A DNA stretch of 64,000 nucleotides, taken from positions 184,133 through 248,132 of the forward strand of contig MNCI01009296.1 of the NCBI GenBank assembly GCA_015680685.1, read 5' to 3'. Under the pieces are notes generated by a model that saw only the letters and a program-made list of their open reading frames with translations, ran no database searches and was not told the origin of the DNA. Positions within the stretch are counted from its first letter, which is position 1, and the number at the start of each line of letters is the position of its first letter. Below are positions 47,686-57,455 of the stretch, piece after piece. The stretch is from Gnetum montanum (lineage: Eukaryota > Streptophyta > Gnetopsida > Gnetales > Gnetaceae). The translations under genes were made by a program, and so were the position numbers.

Positions 47686-50600
47686 TCATGGGTTGTCTTT
47701 GTTCGCATCATTTTTGCCATTTGTTTCTGTATCGTTTCCTTTTGCATCGCCTTCCCCTACGTTGTCCTCTTCCGATTCTTCATTCCTTCCCTCTACGGGC
47801 CTTGCGCCCTCATCTAGAGCCTGCATCATAGGAATGAAGTGGTCAGCTAAAGTAACGCACGCAAGCTACAACAGAGCATAAGCATTAATACAGTACAAAG
47901 AAACTAACTTGAGAAGGACTAGAGTCCGTCTCGAAGGGTATCTGGTCTAAACTGAGCCCAAGGCGGTGCAGACCTCCTTTGCCATGATGTCCACCCAACG
48001 CCTATTGCTTGGTTCAGCGTGTACAGTAGCTCTCTCCCTTTCGGTGGTTGTCCACCTTGGTGGCCCTGGAGAAAAGGAGACAGTTGCGGTCTCTCCTGTG
48101 GGAAGGTCCATTTTCCAGTCAGGAGATTCCGTAACCTTTACCTGCTCTTTGAACTTCGCATAGGTTTGAGAAGTGTCAATGGCATTTACAAATGCTTTAT
48201 ACATAAACGCCTCCATAATAGTATCCCTATACAATTTACGATGGATGGCATTTTCTAGTTTATACATGTATTTGTGGTTTTTCTGGGACTACCCCCACTC
48301 ATAAACCTTGGTGCTAAAATCTTTCAAATCCTAACACTTTTGGGCTAACAAGTCCATTTGCATCCGTTGTTTTATTATTTCATGGGCAGCTTCGACGTTC
48401 TGATGTGTGACTATCCAAAATCTGCATAATCTATCACAACTGTGTGCTAGTCCTCATTATTAGTGTCACGGGCTATGAGGAATTTGTTCTTTGACTTAAG
48501 ATCCTTCACCTCAGCGCTCAGGTCAGCCTCCTTTTGCTCAGCTTTTTGGACCCATTTCCATAGGTCCTCATTGACGCACTTATACTCGCACAAAGAGCAT
48601 GCCGAGTGCAAAGCACATTTGCAAGCCTCGTCGTATGTGCGATGAGATACGTCGATCACTTTAGGTGGGAATGTAGGCACGTCACTGACCTCAAAAGGCC
48701 ATGCCGAGTCCCATTGGAGTCGAGAGGTTGCCATGACACAAAGAGCGTAGCAATCACATTAGCGTAACAAAGTTAACAAAGTCTAAAACTCTAGCGTAGC
48801 AACATGAGAGTACTTAACACTACTACTTACCCACATCAAGGTCCACCTACTAAAGGCAGCTAATCATGTTGTTGATGATTCCCTGCATGAACGTAAACTT
48901 ATTAGGGATCTCAGCCCATGATTCTGCATGTGTCGGAGGAGGTCCTATAGCATCAACAGTGGCACCTATCACATAACTAAACATGTTAGCAATGGTCAAA
49001 ATGGACTATGATAAGGCAGACATATTGTTGAACTCACCAACGTTTAATTGCAGTCCACATTCCTGCTGATGCAAAACGAGGATGATAGCCTTGGTAGAAG
49101 TCCCTGCCAAGCCTGTACGGAGCTCTTCTTCATGTGCTAGTGCCTTTCCTTTTAGGAGACCAGTATCTTTTTTATTCAAGGGAGACTCCTCTTTGTTAGT
49201 AAGAGGATTCTCCATAATAACAAGAGCCCCCACCTTAGCAACAAGGGCTCTTCCCTTCTTGACTAGGGCCCTTTCTTCCGAGACTAGGGCCTCCGAGTCT
49301 TTATTCGTCGCGCCCGTCTTAGGGGCCGACACCTCTTCGTCACCTTCTTCTTCTTCTTCTTCTTCCTCTGCCAATCAAGAAACATGTTTGCATTAGTCCA
49401 AAACAAGTTAGCTTAAAGCGGGTGCTACGCTACGCTACACTGCCTAGCGTAGCATAGCGTGGCAAACAATAACAAGGTAGGCATTAAACAAAAGTATTTA
49501 CCAATGGGAGGTTGTGTCCTCTATAGCTTAAGTTGTAGTCACCACCCCTCCTCTTCCTCTGTGCAAAGGGTTTCCTTAGCTGGAGGAGGCCTCTTCTGCT
49601 GCAAGTTTTTGGCTGTAGTCTCGGCTATGAGAGGTTCCCCCCACGACATACTACTGGCTATGATAGGGGGCGTCTCTCCTATGCTATCTTGGCCATGAAA
49701 GTTGCAGGCCACTCGATCCTTAGTCATCACAGAGAGCGACTCCCTAATTATTTCTAGGGGATCTTAGGCTCAGATGGTTCAGAGGATCTGGCGGATCCAT
49801 GGTCTGGAAATCTGGTTGCAATTTCGCATGACCTAGGCTCCATTCTCGTTAACCACCAGAAACTTCGCGAAACATTTCAAATAGGCTATGTACAAGGCAT
49901 AATGTATATTGGAACGAGACTCCGATTTCTTATGGAGTCCCAAGATTTCGGTCTGCAAGCCTTTACATAGAAACATGGCCCAGTTGTAGCGGGTCCCCTC
50001 TTCCATGACCTCGCGCATTATCCAAGCTTGCTCAATCCCCAGGACCTTCCCTTGGGAAAGCAGTTGGGCTTGGATATTCTAGACCAAGGAGTCCAAAGCC
50101 GCACCGTTTATCCAACATTGGCTCATATCTACTTCTTCGTACTTGAAGTAGATGTTTGCCTCCTATGTCTCAGCGGTTACCACCATCACCTCCTGGGGCT
50201 TTTTCGCCCCTATAACAGTTTTCACAAGAAAATTTTGACGTAAAAATGCAGAAAATCCAAAGATCGCAAAGACATTTAAGCATGCAACACTTACTGTTTG
50301 GCCTATTGGGTCTGTATGGTAGCGGAAACAACAAAAGACTAACTAGAACTTGATCAACGGTGATTAGTTTGAAGGGTTCTACCCAACCCTCATCTAGCCA
50401 ACTAGACTCCTTGTATTGACCATAGGGAATGGGGTATAGGTATTGGTAGGTGTGATATTCACCCCCGCATTGACCAATCACGCCCACGTGTAGGTTCTCA
50501 ACAGAAGAGAACTCCTATAGGGCTATCCGTGTTATAGCTAGCAGACCCGTTCAGTCGTGAACCCCTTCCTTGTTGATGTAGAACCTGGTAACAAAAAAAC

Positions 50601-51753
50601 ATACTGTTAGCATTTGGCCAACATGGCAAGCATTGCATAACATAGTGGAACAAGGCTGCAAGATTCACCCGCCAGCACGGTAGATAGTTCCTAGTGGGTT
50701 TTGGAAGCACGTTGCCATATGAATTGCAATAAAAAATGTGTTGTAAGGATGGTAGTAGTTGTACTTAGGCATGTCCTAGATCTAGGCCAAACACCTTAAC
50801 CCTGTTGGGTGTTGATTGGACCCTTCTCCCTGCGTACTCATGATTACCCCATCTGTTAGAAACCTCAGAATGCCCTAGCTTTCCCCAGGAAATATGGCTT
50901 CTGTTATGACGACCGCCTCTTTCTCCTCTAGGTATGACTAAATGATCACACTGAAGTGTTTGAGGAGGTATTGTAGGAAATTCTGTGCTTCTTCCCTGAA
51001 CTAGATCCCCTGTTCTCCCACATGTATTTGGGGAGGAGGAGCATTGGCCACAGGTCTGCTTGTGTGACACAGGACCCCTACAATTTCCAAGACAATCAGA
51101 ATCGGCCTTAGCCCCATCCTGCACAACACGACCAACAAGTGTTAGCATCATGTCTAAGTGCAATGCGCACGCAACATAGCAATACCTAGCAGTCCATGCA
51201 GATAGCGTAGCATAACCCTCTCCCTGCACATAGTGTAGCAAGAACATGAAAGTGATAGCGTAGCGTAGCAATAGAGCAATTAACCCTAAAAGGGTGATTA
51301 ACAATATGCCCCGATAGAACTCATGTCACACTGTCACATCACACATGGCCAAGCCCTCTTGAAGGCCCTACGCTATGCCATTCGAAAGCCAAGTAATTTA
51401 AACTGTCCAAACCCCTGCGGTTATGACAACCCTAGCGTTGGAGGTTTAAGAGACCTTACATGCAACGATAGCATAGCGTTTATGCATCCACCATGGTCGA
51501 AACAAGAATAGTGGTGATGCAGAGGCCAAAACAACGCGATGATAGAAAACACTAGGATACAAAACGAAAGCAGAAAACAAAAAAAAATGATAACAGAATC
51601 ACCAAAAAGCAAAAGGAGCATGGTGGCCTACCGGGTCAACGGCGTGTCCTCCAGTGCCATGATGCGCGCTTGTGTCATACGCCCTAGGTTTTTCTTCACC
51701 TCCTCAACCTTGGCAAGCACCAAGTGGGTACGTTCCTTCTTTGGAGCCATCAT
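47686..51753 (-). CDS. Antisense spliced gene between protease and RT of TAT copy 2 (decayed)
   Basis: Not a known domain to me. Exons on the minus strand: 51753-51632 (MMAPKKERTHLVLAKVEEV), 51118-50669 (NFLQYLLKHF, YNYYHPYNTFFIAI), 50584-50295 (FYINKEGVHD, HVGVIGQCGGEYHTYQYLYP, SSWLDEGWVEPFKLITVDQV), 50209-49502 (FKYEEVDMSQCWINGAALDS, MREVMEEGTRYNWAMFLCKG) and 49367-48831 (Glu-rich, then ALVKKGRALVAKVGALV). Splice sites are GT-AG, and the phase fits at all four junctions. Further coding-like text lies at 48734-48447 and 48267-47947, and an acidic last exon at 47824-47686; those junctions are not resolved. In-frame stops are mostly TAG or TGA, fitting C-to-T decay. Extra antisense ORFs are known in TAT/Ogre-type elements; a position between protease and RT with this many introns is unusual to my knowledge. 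Confidence 0.65.
49427..49463. repeat. Self-complementary GCTACGCTA / TAGCGTAGC cluster in an antisense-gene intron
   Basis: gctacgctacgctacactgc followed by ctagcgtagcatagcgtggc, the same word as in the LTR U3. It lies wholly inside the fourth intron (49501-49368) of the antisense gene. Confidence 0.8.
51185..51275. repeat. Second cluster of the same word, in the first antisense intron
   Basis: agatagcgtagcataaccc, agtgtagcaag and tagcgtagcgtagcaatag within 90 bp, inside the intron 51631-51119 of the antisense gene. Confidence 0.7.
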
Positions 51754-51900
51754 CTTACTTGTAGACTTTCCCTCATCGCAATGCAAAAAACTATCTTACT
51801 CGTTGTTAGGACAATCGCTCTATGCTCCGGAATCACTTTGTGCTCCGAATATGGGCTCTGCGCTCTTACAGTGAGAATGACAAGCTTACCAGGGTTTAAT

Positions 51901-51912
51901 CCCTATATATGG
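51901..51912 (-). promoter_or_regulatory. Possible TATA box of the antisense gene
   Basis: ccatatataggg on the minus strand, about 150 bp upstream of the antisense start codon at 51753. Spacing suits a short 5' UTR. Motif match only. Confidence 0.35.
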
Positions 51913-52094
51913 TAGTAATGGTGAAAAAGGAAAACTTGCCACACTCTCTCTCCATTTAATGTGGAGTGCACCATACAGTGTAGCATGCTCGCCACGACAT
52001 CACAGCATTGTTGGTATTAAAACCTTGACACGCTCCAAGCTAACTGCTTACTTTTCCAAAAAATGAAGAAATATATTTTTGATTATACCAATCT

Positions 52095-52460
52095 AGAAAG
52101 ACCTTAAACTAATAATTGTAGTGTAGTGGTGCTTTTATCGGTTCGAAAAGACCTTAAACTAGCAAGCCCAACGTAGTTGTAACTTTCGCGGTCTGAAAAG
52201 ACCTTAAACTAGCATTTTTAGCATAGCGTTCCATTCTAGTTACTGGTTCAAAAAGACCTTAAACTAGCGATCCTAGCATAGTAGCAACTTTAATGGTTTG
52301 AAAAGACCCTAAACTAGTAGTTTCAATCTGTTATACATTCGCAGTCTGCAATGACGATAAACTAGCAATCTCATGTTTTCGCATTGACAGTTGTACATTT
52401 TACCTTTTAGCAGTTTGGCGTCTCCATACCTTAGTGGTCTACCATGACTTTAAATTGGAA
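52095..52460 (+). repeat. Tandem array with core gaccttaaactagca (about 50 bp period)
   Basis: Seven units with the core at about 52101, 52150, 52199, 52255, 52305, 52353 and 52449 (the last two degenerate), usually preceded by tctgaaaa or ttcgaaaa. It lies between the antisense gene's promoter side and the RT region. The same core recurs at 56105-56385 and, in altered form, at 47454-47520. Confidence 0.85.
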
Positions 52461-52579
52461 AAATTTTAATCTTTATATCATGCTTCGTTAGTTACATCTC
52501 ATCATTTCTTTGCAAGTTTTCGTTATACACGACTATTACCAACAGGTGCCTCTTAACCAGGCTTTCATCTCATTTTTAT

Positions 52580-54290
52580 AGGTTGAGGAAGAAAAATGGA
52601 AATCCATCGTGATCTCTTCATGCCTTTAGCTTTAGTAGGCCCACATGGCAAGCTTGCAAGATAATTGAACCTAGACCTAATCGACTAGGGATCAGCTATA
52701 GCTAGCACCATAGCGTCTTTAGAAACATCCCTAGACTGACCTGAGCATATGGTTCAAACCCTAGATTTAGAGGCTAGAGATGTCATTGAGGACCCTCTCA
52801 TCGAGACACTTGTGACTACGTCTAAGGGGGAAGTAAAAACGTTAAAACTTAGCTCCCTCCTAGACGTGCAGAAGCATGAAAATGTAGCCAAAATTCTGCA
52901 AGATAACATTAAAGTCTTTGCATGGTCATAAAATGACATGCCGGGATTAGATCTGAGGCTGATATAGCAAAACATCATCCTAGACCCATGCATGAAGGTA
53001 GTCAAGAAAAAGGCTCGTAAGATGAAACCAGAAATCGCACTAGTCGTAAGGGATGAAATCACCAAGCTATACCAAGCTGGTTTCATCCGTGCAGTTGATT
53101 ACTTGGAATGGGTGTCCAACATCATCGTAGTTTCTAAGAAAACAAGAGGAATATAAATCTGTATAGACTTCCAGAATATGAACAAAGCAATGATCAAATA
53201 CGAGTGCCCACTTCCAAGCATCGATCAAGTCATTGACACTACGGTTGGCCATGCCCTGCTATCCTTCATGGATGGCTTCTCTGGCTATAACCAAATTCGC
53301 ATAAACTCAGAGCATCAACTAACAACAACCTTCATGACCCCATGGGGGACCTTCTGTTACACCATGATGCCTTTTGGGCTTAAGAACGTCGGGGCAACCT
53401 ACCAATGAGCCATGAGTTACATCTTTAGTGACTACATCCTAGAAATGATAAACGACTACGTGGATGATATAGCAGTCAAGTCCAAGGAGGTAGCTGATCA
53501 CCCACGCAATCTAGGGATAGTTCTCAAGTGTTGTCAAATGCATGATCTATGCCTTAATCCTAAGAAGTACATCTGTGGGGTAAAAATCAGACGCATGTTA
53601 GGTTTCATAGTGTCGGAGGCCAGAATATAGGTGGACCCTGACAAGGTTAAAGCCATCGTCAACCTAGCCCCTCCTACGAACCTTAAGGAGTTACGAGGGT
53701 TGCAAGGTAGGGTACAATTCATCTGATCATCCAAAGGTTCATAGCAAAGATGACTGACAAGTTACACCCCATGCAACATCTTCTAAAGAAAGGGGTTAAC
53801 TTCGAATGGACAACCCAATGTCAACAAGCCTTCGATGACTTGAAGAAAGAGCTTTTACACCTTCCAACTATGTATCCACCACAAAGGGATAAGCCTTTCT
53901 TCATCTAGCTTGCCACATCTGACACATCTATCGTAGCACTGCTATGTCAGAAACGAGACGACAGATCTGAGATACTAGTGTATTATCTAAGTCATGCATT
54001 AATAGCGCATGAGGCGAAATACAACGAAGTAGAGAGGCATTACCTTGCTTTAGTGTTTGCATTAAAAAAGTGGAGGCATTATCTATTTTGTAGTGTAGCC
54101 AACATCATTTGCAAAAATAACATACTCTAGGCTATCACTAACAACCTGTATGAAAGTAGCAGGATAGCTCGATGGAAAGAAATAATTGTAGAATTTGACC
54201 TGCACTATGTGAGCCAGTCGTTGACTAAGGGTCAAGCCATAGCAACGCAACTTACAGCCTCACCCGTCAACGACCACGCAACCATAGATT
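52580..54290 (+). pseudogene. Reverse transcriptase and RNase H, TAT copy 2
   Basis: Copies element RNA into DNA. A possible 3' splice site (catttttatag) ends at 52581. Pol text starts near 52749 (MVQTLDLEARDVIEDPL), with KLYQAGFIRAVDYLEWVSNI (about 53068-53127), IDFQNMNKA, LLSFMDGFSGYNQI (the first catalytic Asp), TPWGTFCYTMMPFGLKNVGA (53338-53397) and YVDD at 53456-53467. RNase H follows with ATSDTSIVALL (about 53918), YNEVERHYLALVFALKKWRH (about 54020-54079). In-frame stops include tag for a likely Gln before QNI, tga for a likely Arg in TYQ-AM, and tag before VDPDK. Each fits a single C-to-T or similar change. Confidence 0.9.
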
Positions 54291-54334
54291 CTTAATTCCC
54301 AGACAAGCATGTTGGCACTATCAACATCGTCCCA

Positions 54335-54898
54335 TTGCACCTAGAAGCTACTTTACACTTTGACAGTGCCTCAACCACACGAGGAGGTAGTGCAGTTGTC
54401 GTCATTACATTTCCCTCTGGGGAAATGCATCCATTTGCTTATCATTTTACATTCCCCTACACCAACAACATGGCAGAGTATGAGGGGCTACGCAGAGGTC
54501 TCTTAGCTGCCCAAACACTACACATACAACACTTGGCGATTCGTGGGGATTCACAACTAGTTCTGAATCAGACCACCAAGGTCTATGCCTACAAAGCTAC
54601 GCTCCTGCAATCCTACTGCGATCTAGCAAAAAGCCTACTCAAGCAATTTGCAACCATAGATATGCAACATGTGCCACGCAACGAGAACACCATGGCAGAT
54701 GCCTTAGCCACCCTTGCACTAAACATTCCACCACACTTGTTTGCGAGTCTGCCGACTTCGATTGCCGAATGTACTGAGCCTATCACTCAGGCGGGATATG
54801 TGGCCTCTATTAGTGCTATAGATACTCAGGAGTGGTATGCTAACATTAAAGCCTACCTAAAACATGGAGAACCCCCACACAGACTGACATCTACCTAG
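54335..54898 (+). pseudogene. Second (archaeal-type) RNase H, TAT copy 2
   Basis: An open frame of 187 codons. FDSASTTRGGSAVVVI (first Asp, about 54358), NNMAEYEGLRRGLLAA (Glu, about 54468-54515), IRGDSQLVLNQT (Asp, about 54540-54575) and ENTMADALATLAL (last Asp, about 54683-54721) give the complete D-E-D-D set of an active RNase H fold. A second RNase H after the ordinary one and before integrase is the hallmark of TAT/Ogre elements. This is the best preserved part of pol, without an internal stop. Confidence 0.9.
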
Positions 54899-54904
54899 AG
54901 AGAT

Positions 54905-56074
54905 GTGATCTGTAAGCGCACTCGACGATATACGCTCATGGGAAATGATGCCCTGTGCCGACGCTCCTATGACGGGATATTGCTGGCATGCGTGGGTGAG
55001 GAGCAGGCGCGGAGGATAGTTAATGAAGTACACGAGGGACTATTTCGCGGACACATAGCACCTAGGGTTATGGCTGCAAAAATCAGATGCCTAGGGTACT
55101 ATTGGCCCCACATGGAGCGTGACTGCTTGTCAAAATTCAAGACATGTGACACGTGCCAGAGATACACAAATCTCATACACGTCTTACCTACGGACTTGCA
55201 CCCAACGCAAATCACATGGCCTTTCCAACGATGGGGACTAGACCTTATAGGACCTATCACGCCTAAGTCCTCCATAGGGCATAGCGTCATTATCACCACC
55301 ACTGAGTATTTTACTAAGTGGGTAGAAGCCATCCCCTTGAGGAAGACGATGTCTCAGCAGATCTGCCACTTCATCCTAGACAACATTGTGATAAGGTTTG
55401 GGCTTCCGATGACTATTGTAACCGAAAATGGGCCATAATTCAGTAGTATGGAAACCCGAACCTTCTACAGTAATCTAGGCATTAGGAAATCATTCTCCTC
55501 CTAGTATTACCCAGAGGCAAATGGACAGGCGGAGGCTACAAATAAGTCTGTCATCAACTTGCTAAAGTGGATGCTTAGCAACAATAAGAGGTGGTGGCAC
55601 AAGCAAATCCTCTACATTCTATGGGTCTACAGGACGACATGCAGAACCGTGATAAGTAAGACTCCTTACAACCTTGTTTATGAATCTAAAGCTGTGTTGC
55701 CTCTTGAGTTGTAGGTACCATCACTTCAGATGATCCTCTCAGATGTCGTGAGCAAAGCCCAGAACAACGAGTCATAGATCATCGATCTCGACTCAATAGA
55801 GGAGGAGCACGCGTAGATGTTGAGCCTCATAGAGCACTACTAGAGCAAGCAATAGCAAAAGCACTGTGCAGACGAGCATCAACGGCTAGTACAGAAGGGA
55901 GAACTCATCCTCAAAGTTGTCTGTGAGCATGTGAGAAAATTCTCAGCCAACTGGGGAGGCCCTTAGATGGTCACCAAAGCCTTCAGGAATGGAGCCTTCA
56001 AGCTAGCGGACATGGATGACAATGAGTTCGTCAACCTAGTGAATCATTCGTACCTCAAGCCGTACTACATCTGA
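54905..56074 (+). pseudogene. Integrase, TAT copy 2
   Basis: Inserts the DNA copy into the genome. The HHCC zinc domain is visible at about 55031-55160 (VHEGLFRGHIAPRVMAAKIR; CDTCQRY). The core begins with WGLDLIGPITPKSSIG (first Asp, about 55228). IVTENGP (about 55415-55435) has Glu where the second catalytic Asp is normally found (TDNGP), then comes a TAA. YPEANGQAEATNKSVINLL (about 55510-55566) carries the catalytic Glu. C-terminal text ends FRNGAFKLADMDDNEFVNLV, followed by NHSYLKPYYI and a stop at 56072-56074. Several TAG stops lie between 55440 and 55970. Confidence 0.9.
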
Positions 56075-56104
56075 AGCATGACAACAACAAGTAGTGTCCA
56101 CTAT

Positions 56105-56385
56105 GACATTAAACTGGCAACAACAACAAGCAGTGTCTGCTACGATGTTAAACTGGCAACAACAACAAGCAGCATCTACTACGATGTTAAACTGACAACC
56201 ACAACAAGCAGCGTCCACTACAACGTTAAACTAGTGGCGACCATCCGCTATGACCTAAAACTGGTACGACACGTTCGCTATGACATTAAACTGGCATGTA
56301 TGGTCTGCTGGGACCTTAAACTAGCATAGCAGTCCATTGGGACCCTAACCCAGCACACGGTCTACCAAGACCTTAAACTGGGTTC
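56105..56385 (+). repeat. 3' tandem array with core ttaaactggca (period 39, then 30 bp)
   Basis: Nine cores start at about 56105, 56144, 56183, 56222, 56252, 56282, 56312, 56341 and 56369. The first intervals are 39 bp (with caacaacaagcag), the later ones 28-30 bp. It begins right after the integrase stop. Tandem repeats in the 3' untranslated region are known for TAT/Ogre elements. Confidence 0.9.
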
Positions 56386-56389
56386 ACGT

Positions 56390-57440
56390 CACATCCCCAG
56401 CATGCATCTACGCTAAGTACACATTGAATGAGCATGCATAGTGTCGATGCAGAGGTGGAATGTCATAGCTCTAGAACACAGCTCATGATGTAGTGGGAAC
56501 ATGATCTGGAACGTATGCCATGATGCCACCCTTAGCATTGTGCTGACCCTCTGAAGATGTCATATGACATTGCATTGGCCCTCCGGACCTACTGTCGTCA
56601 TGGCCCACCTCCCTGATGGTAGTTCCTTGGCTAGTGCCCATAGTTGGAGTTCTAGTAGTATTGTGGTCCAACCACAATATTGTTACCCTCCAGCTCCCTA
56701 CTGACACTTGGGCTCACACAATTTTTAGCTATGTGGTAGCTAACCCCATAGCTAAACTAAGAATGCATGCCTTTGGCAGGGGTTCCAGAGCATCTGCACT
56801 CATAGTAGATCTTGGGGCCTCTGACACCAGCTTCTCCATGCTGATGCTTCCAAGGCCGCTGTTGGCCTTCCTGCTTTGGACATAGTGCACCAGCATGGGT
56901 GCCCAAGAGGTTCAACAACGTCTGCGGTAAGCAAGACCTTTGCCCTAGCTTTACGTCATCGCTGTTTCGCTCTCTGTCATGCTTATAGGGTGCTACTGAA
57001 AGTACGTCCTGCCATAGCAGCAAATGCTACGGTGTTGTGAAGTGAGTGCCTCGACTAGCTTGGCTACTTCAAAGTGAAAATTACATGACGTGCATAACAC
57101 AGCTCATCACATGGGAAGCATCTATAGACAAGTCAAAACCCCACACAGATGTGACATAGCTCATCCTGGGAAAGAAGCACTTGTCCTACAAGAGGTCGAA
57201 GGCCAGTGAAAGTAAAGATGAAAATGCGAACAACTCCCTCACAAGCACTCTGACAAAGGACTCTGCTAAACCTCATCTTTACCCTTTTCTTGAACCTCCT
57301 TCCTCCCTACTTCGTCCTTTCATTCTCAAGCGTAGCCAAGCAATGTCTTGACGATCATTAAGCGACAACGTTAGCGTCGTGTCTTCCATGGTGTTTCGTA
57401 TTCTTTATCAACGTCTCTCGAGCCCATCCTCCAAATGTCG
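56390..57440 (+). other. 3' untranslated region of TAT copy 2
   Basis: About 1 kb between the repeat array and the PPT. Short ORFs on both strands show no domain. I see no further structure. Confidence 0.5.
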
Positions 57441-57455
57441 ACAAAGAGGGGCCAA
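57441..57455 (+). other. Polypurine tract of TAT copy 2
   Basis: acaaagaggggccaa directly before the 3' LTR; the purine core is aaagagggg. It primes plus-strand DNA synthesis. Confidence 0.75.

Noticed and set aside
47615-47881. Three overlapping plus-strand ORFs
   Set aside because: All lie opposite the acidic last exon of the antisense gene and show no domain.
49082-49396. 104-residue plus-strand Ser-rich ORF
   Set aside because: Mirror of the Glu-rich exon of the antisense gene (repeated ttc read as tct/tcc). The antisense frame joins its neighbours through splice sites; this one does not.
56036-56218. Cys-rich ORF on the minus strand (repeated CCCCQFN text)
   Set aside because: It is the reverse translation of the 39 bp tandem array and includes the integrase end; the periodicity creates the pattern.
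56105-56385. Regular 39/30 bp array that could suggest a CRISPR
   Set aside because: The repeats are degenerate, the spacers are similar to one another, and the array lies in the 3' part of a plant retrotransposon.
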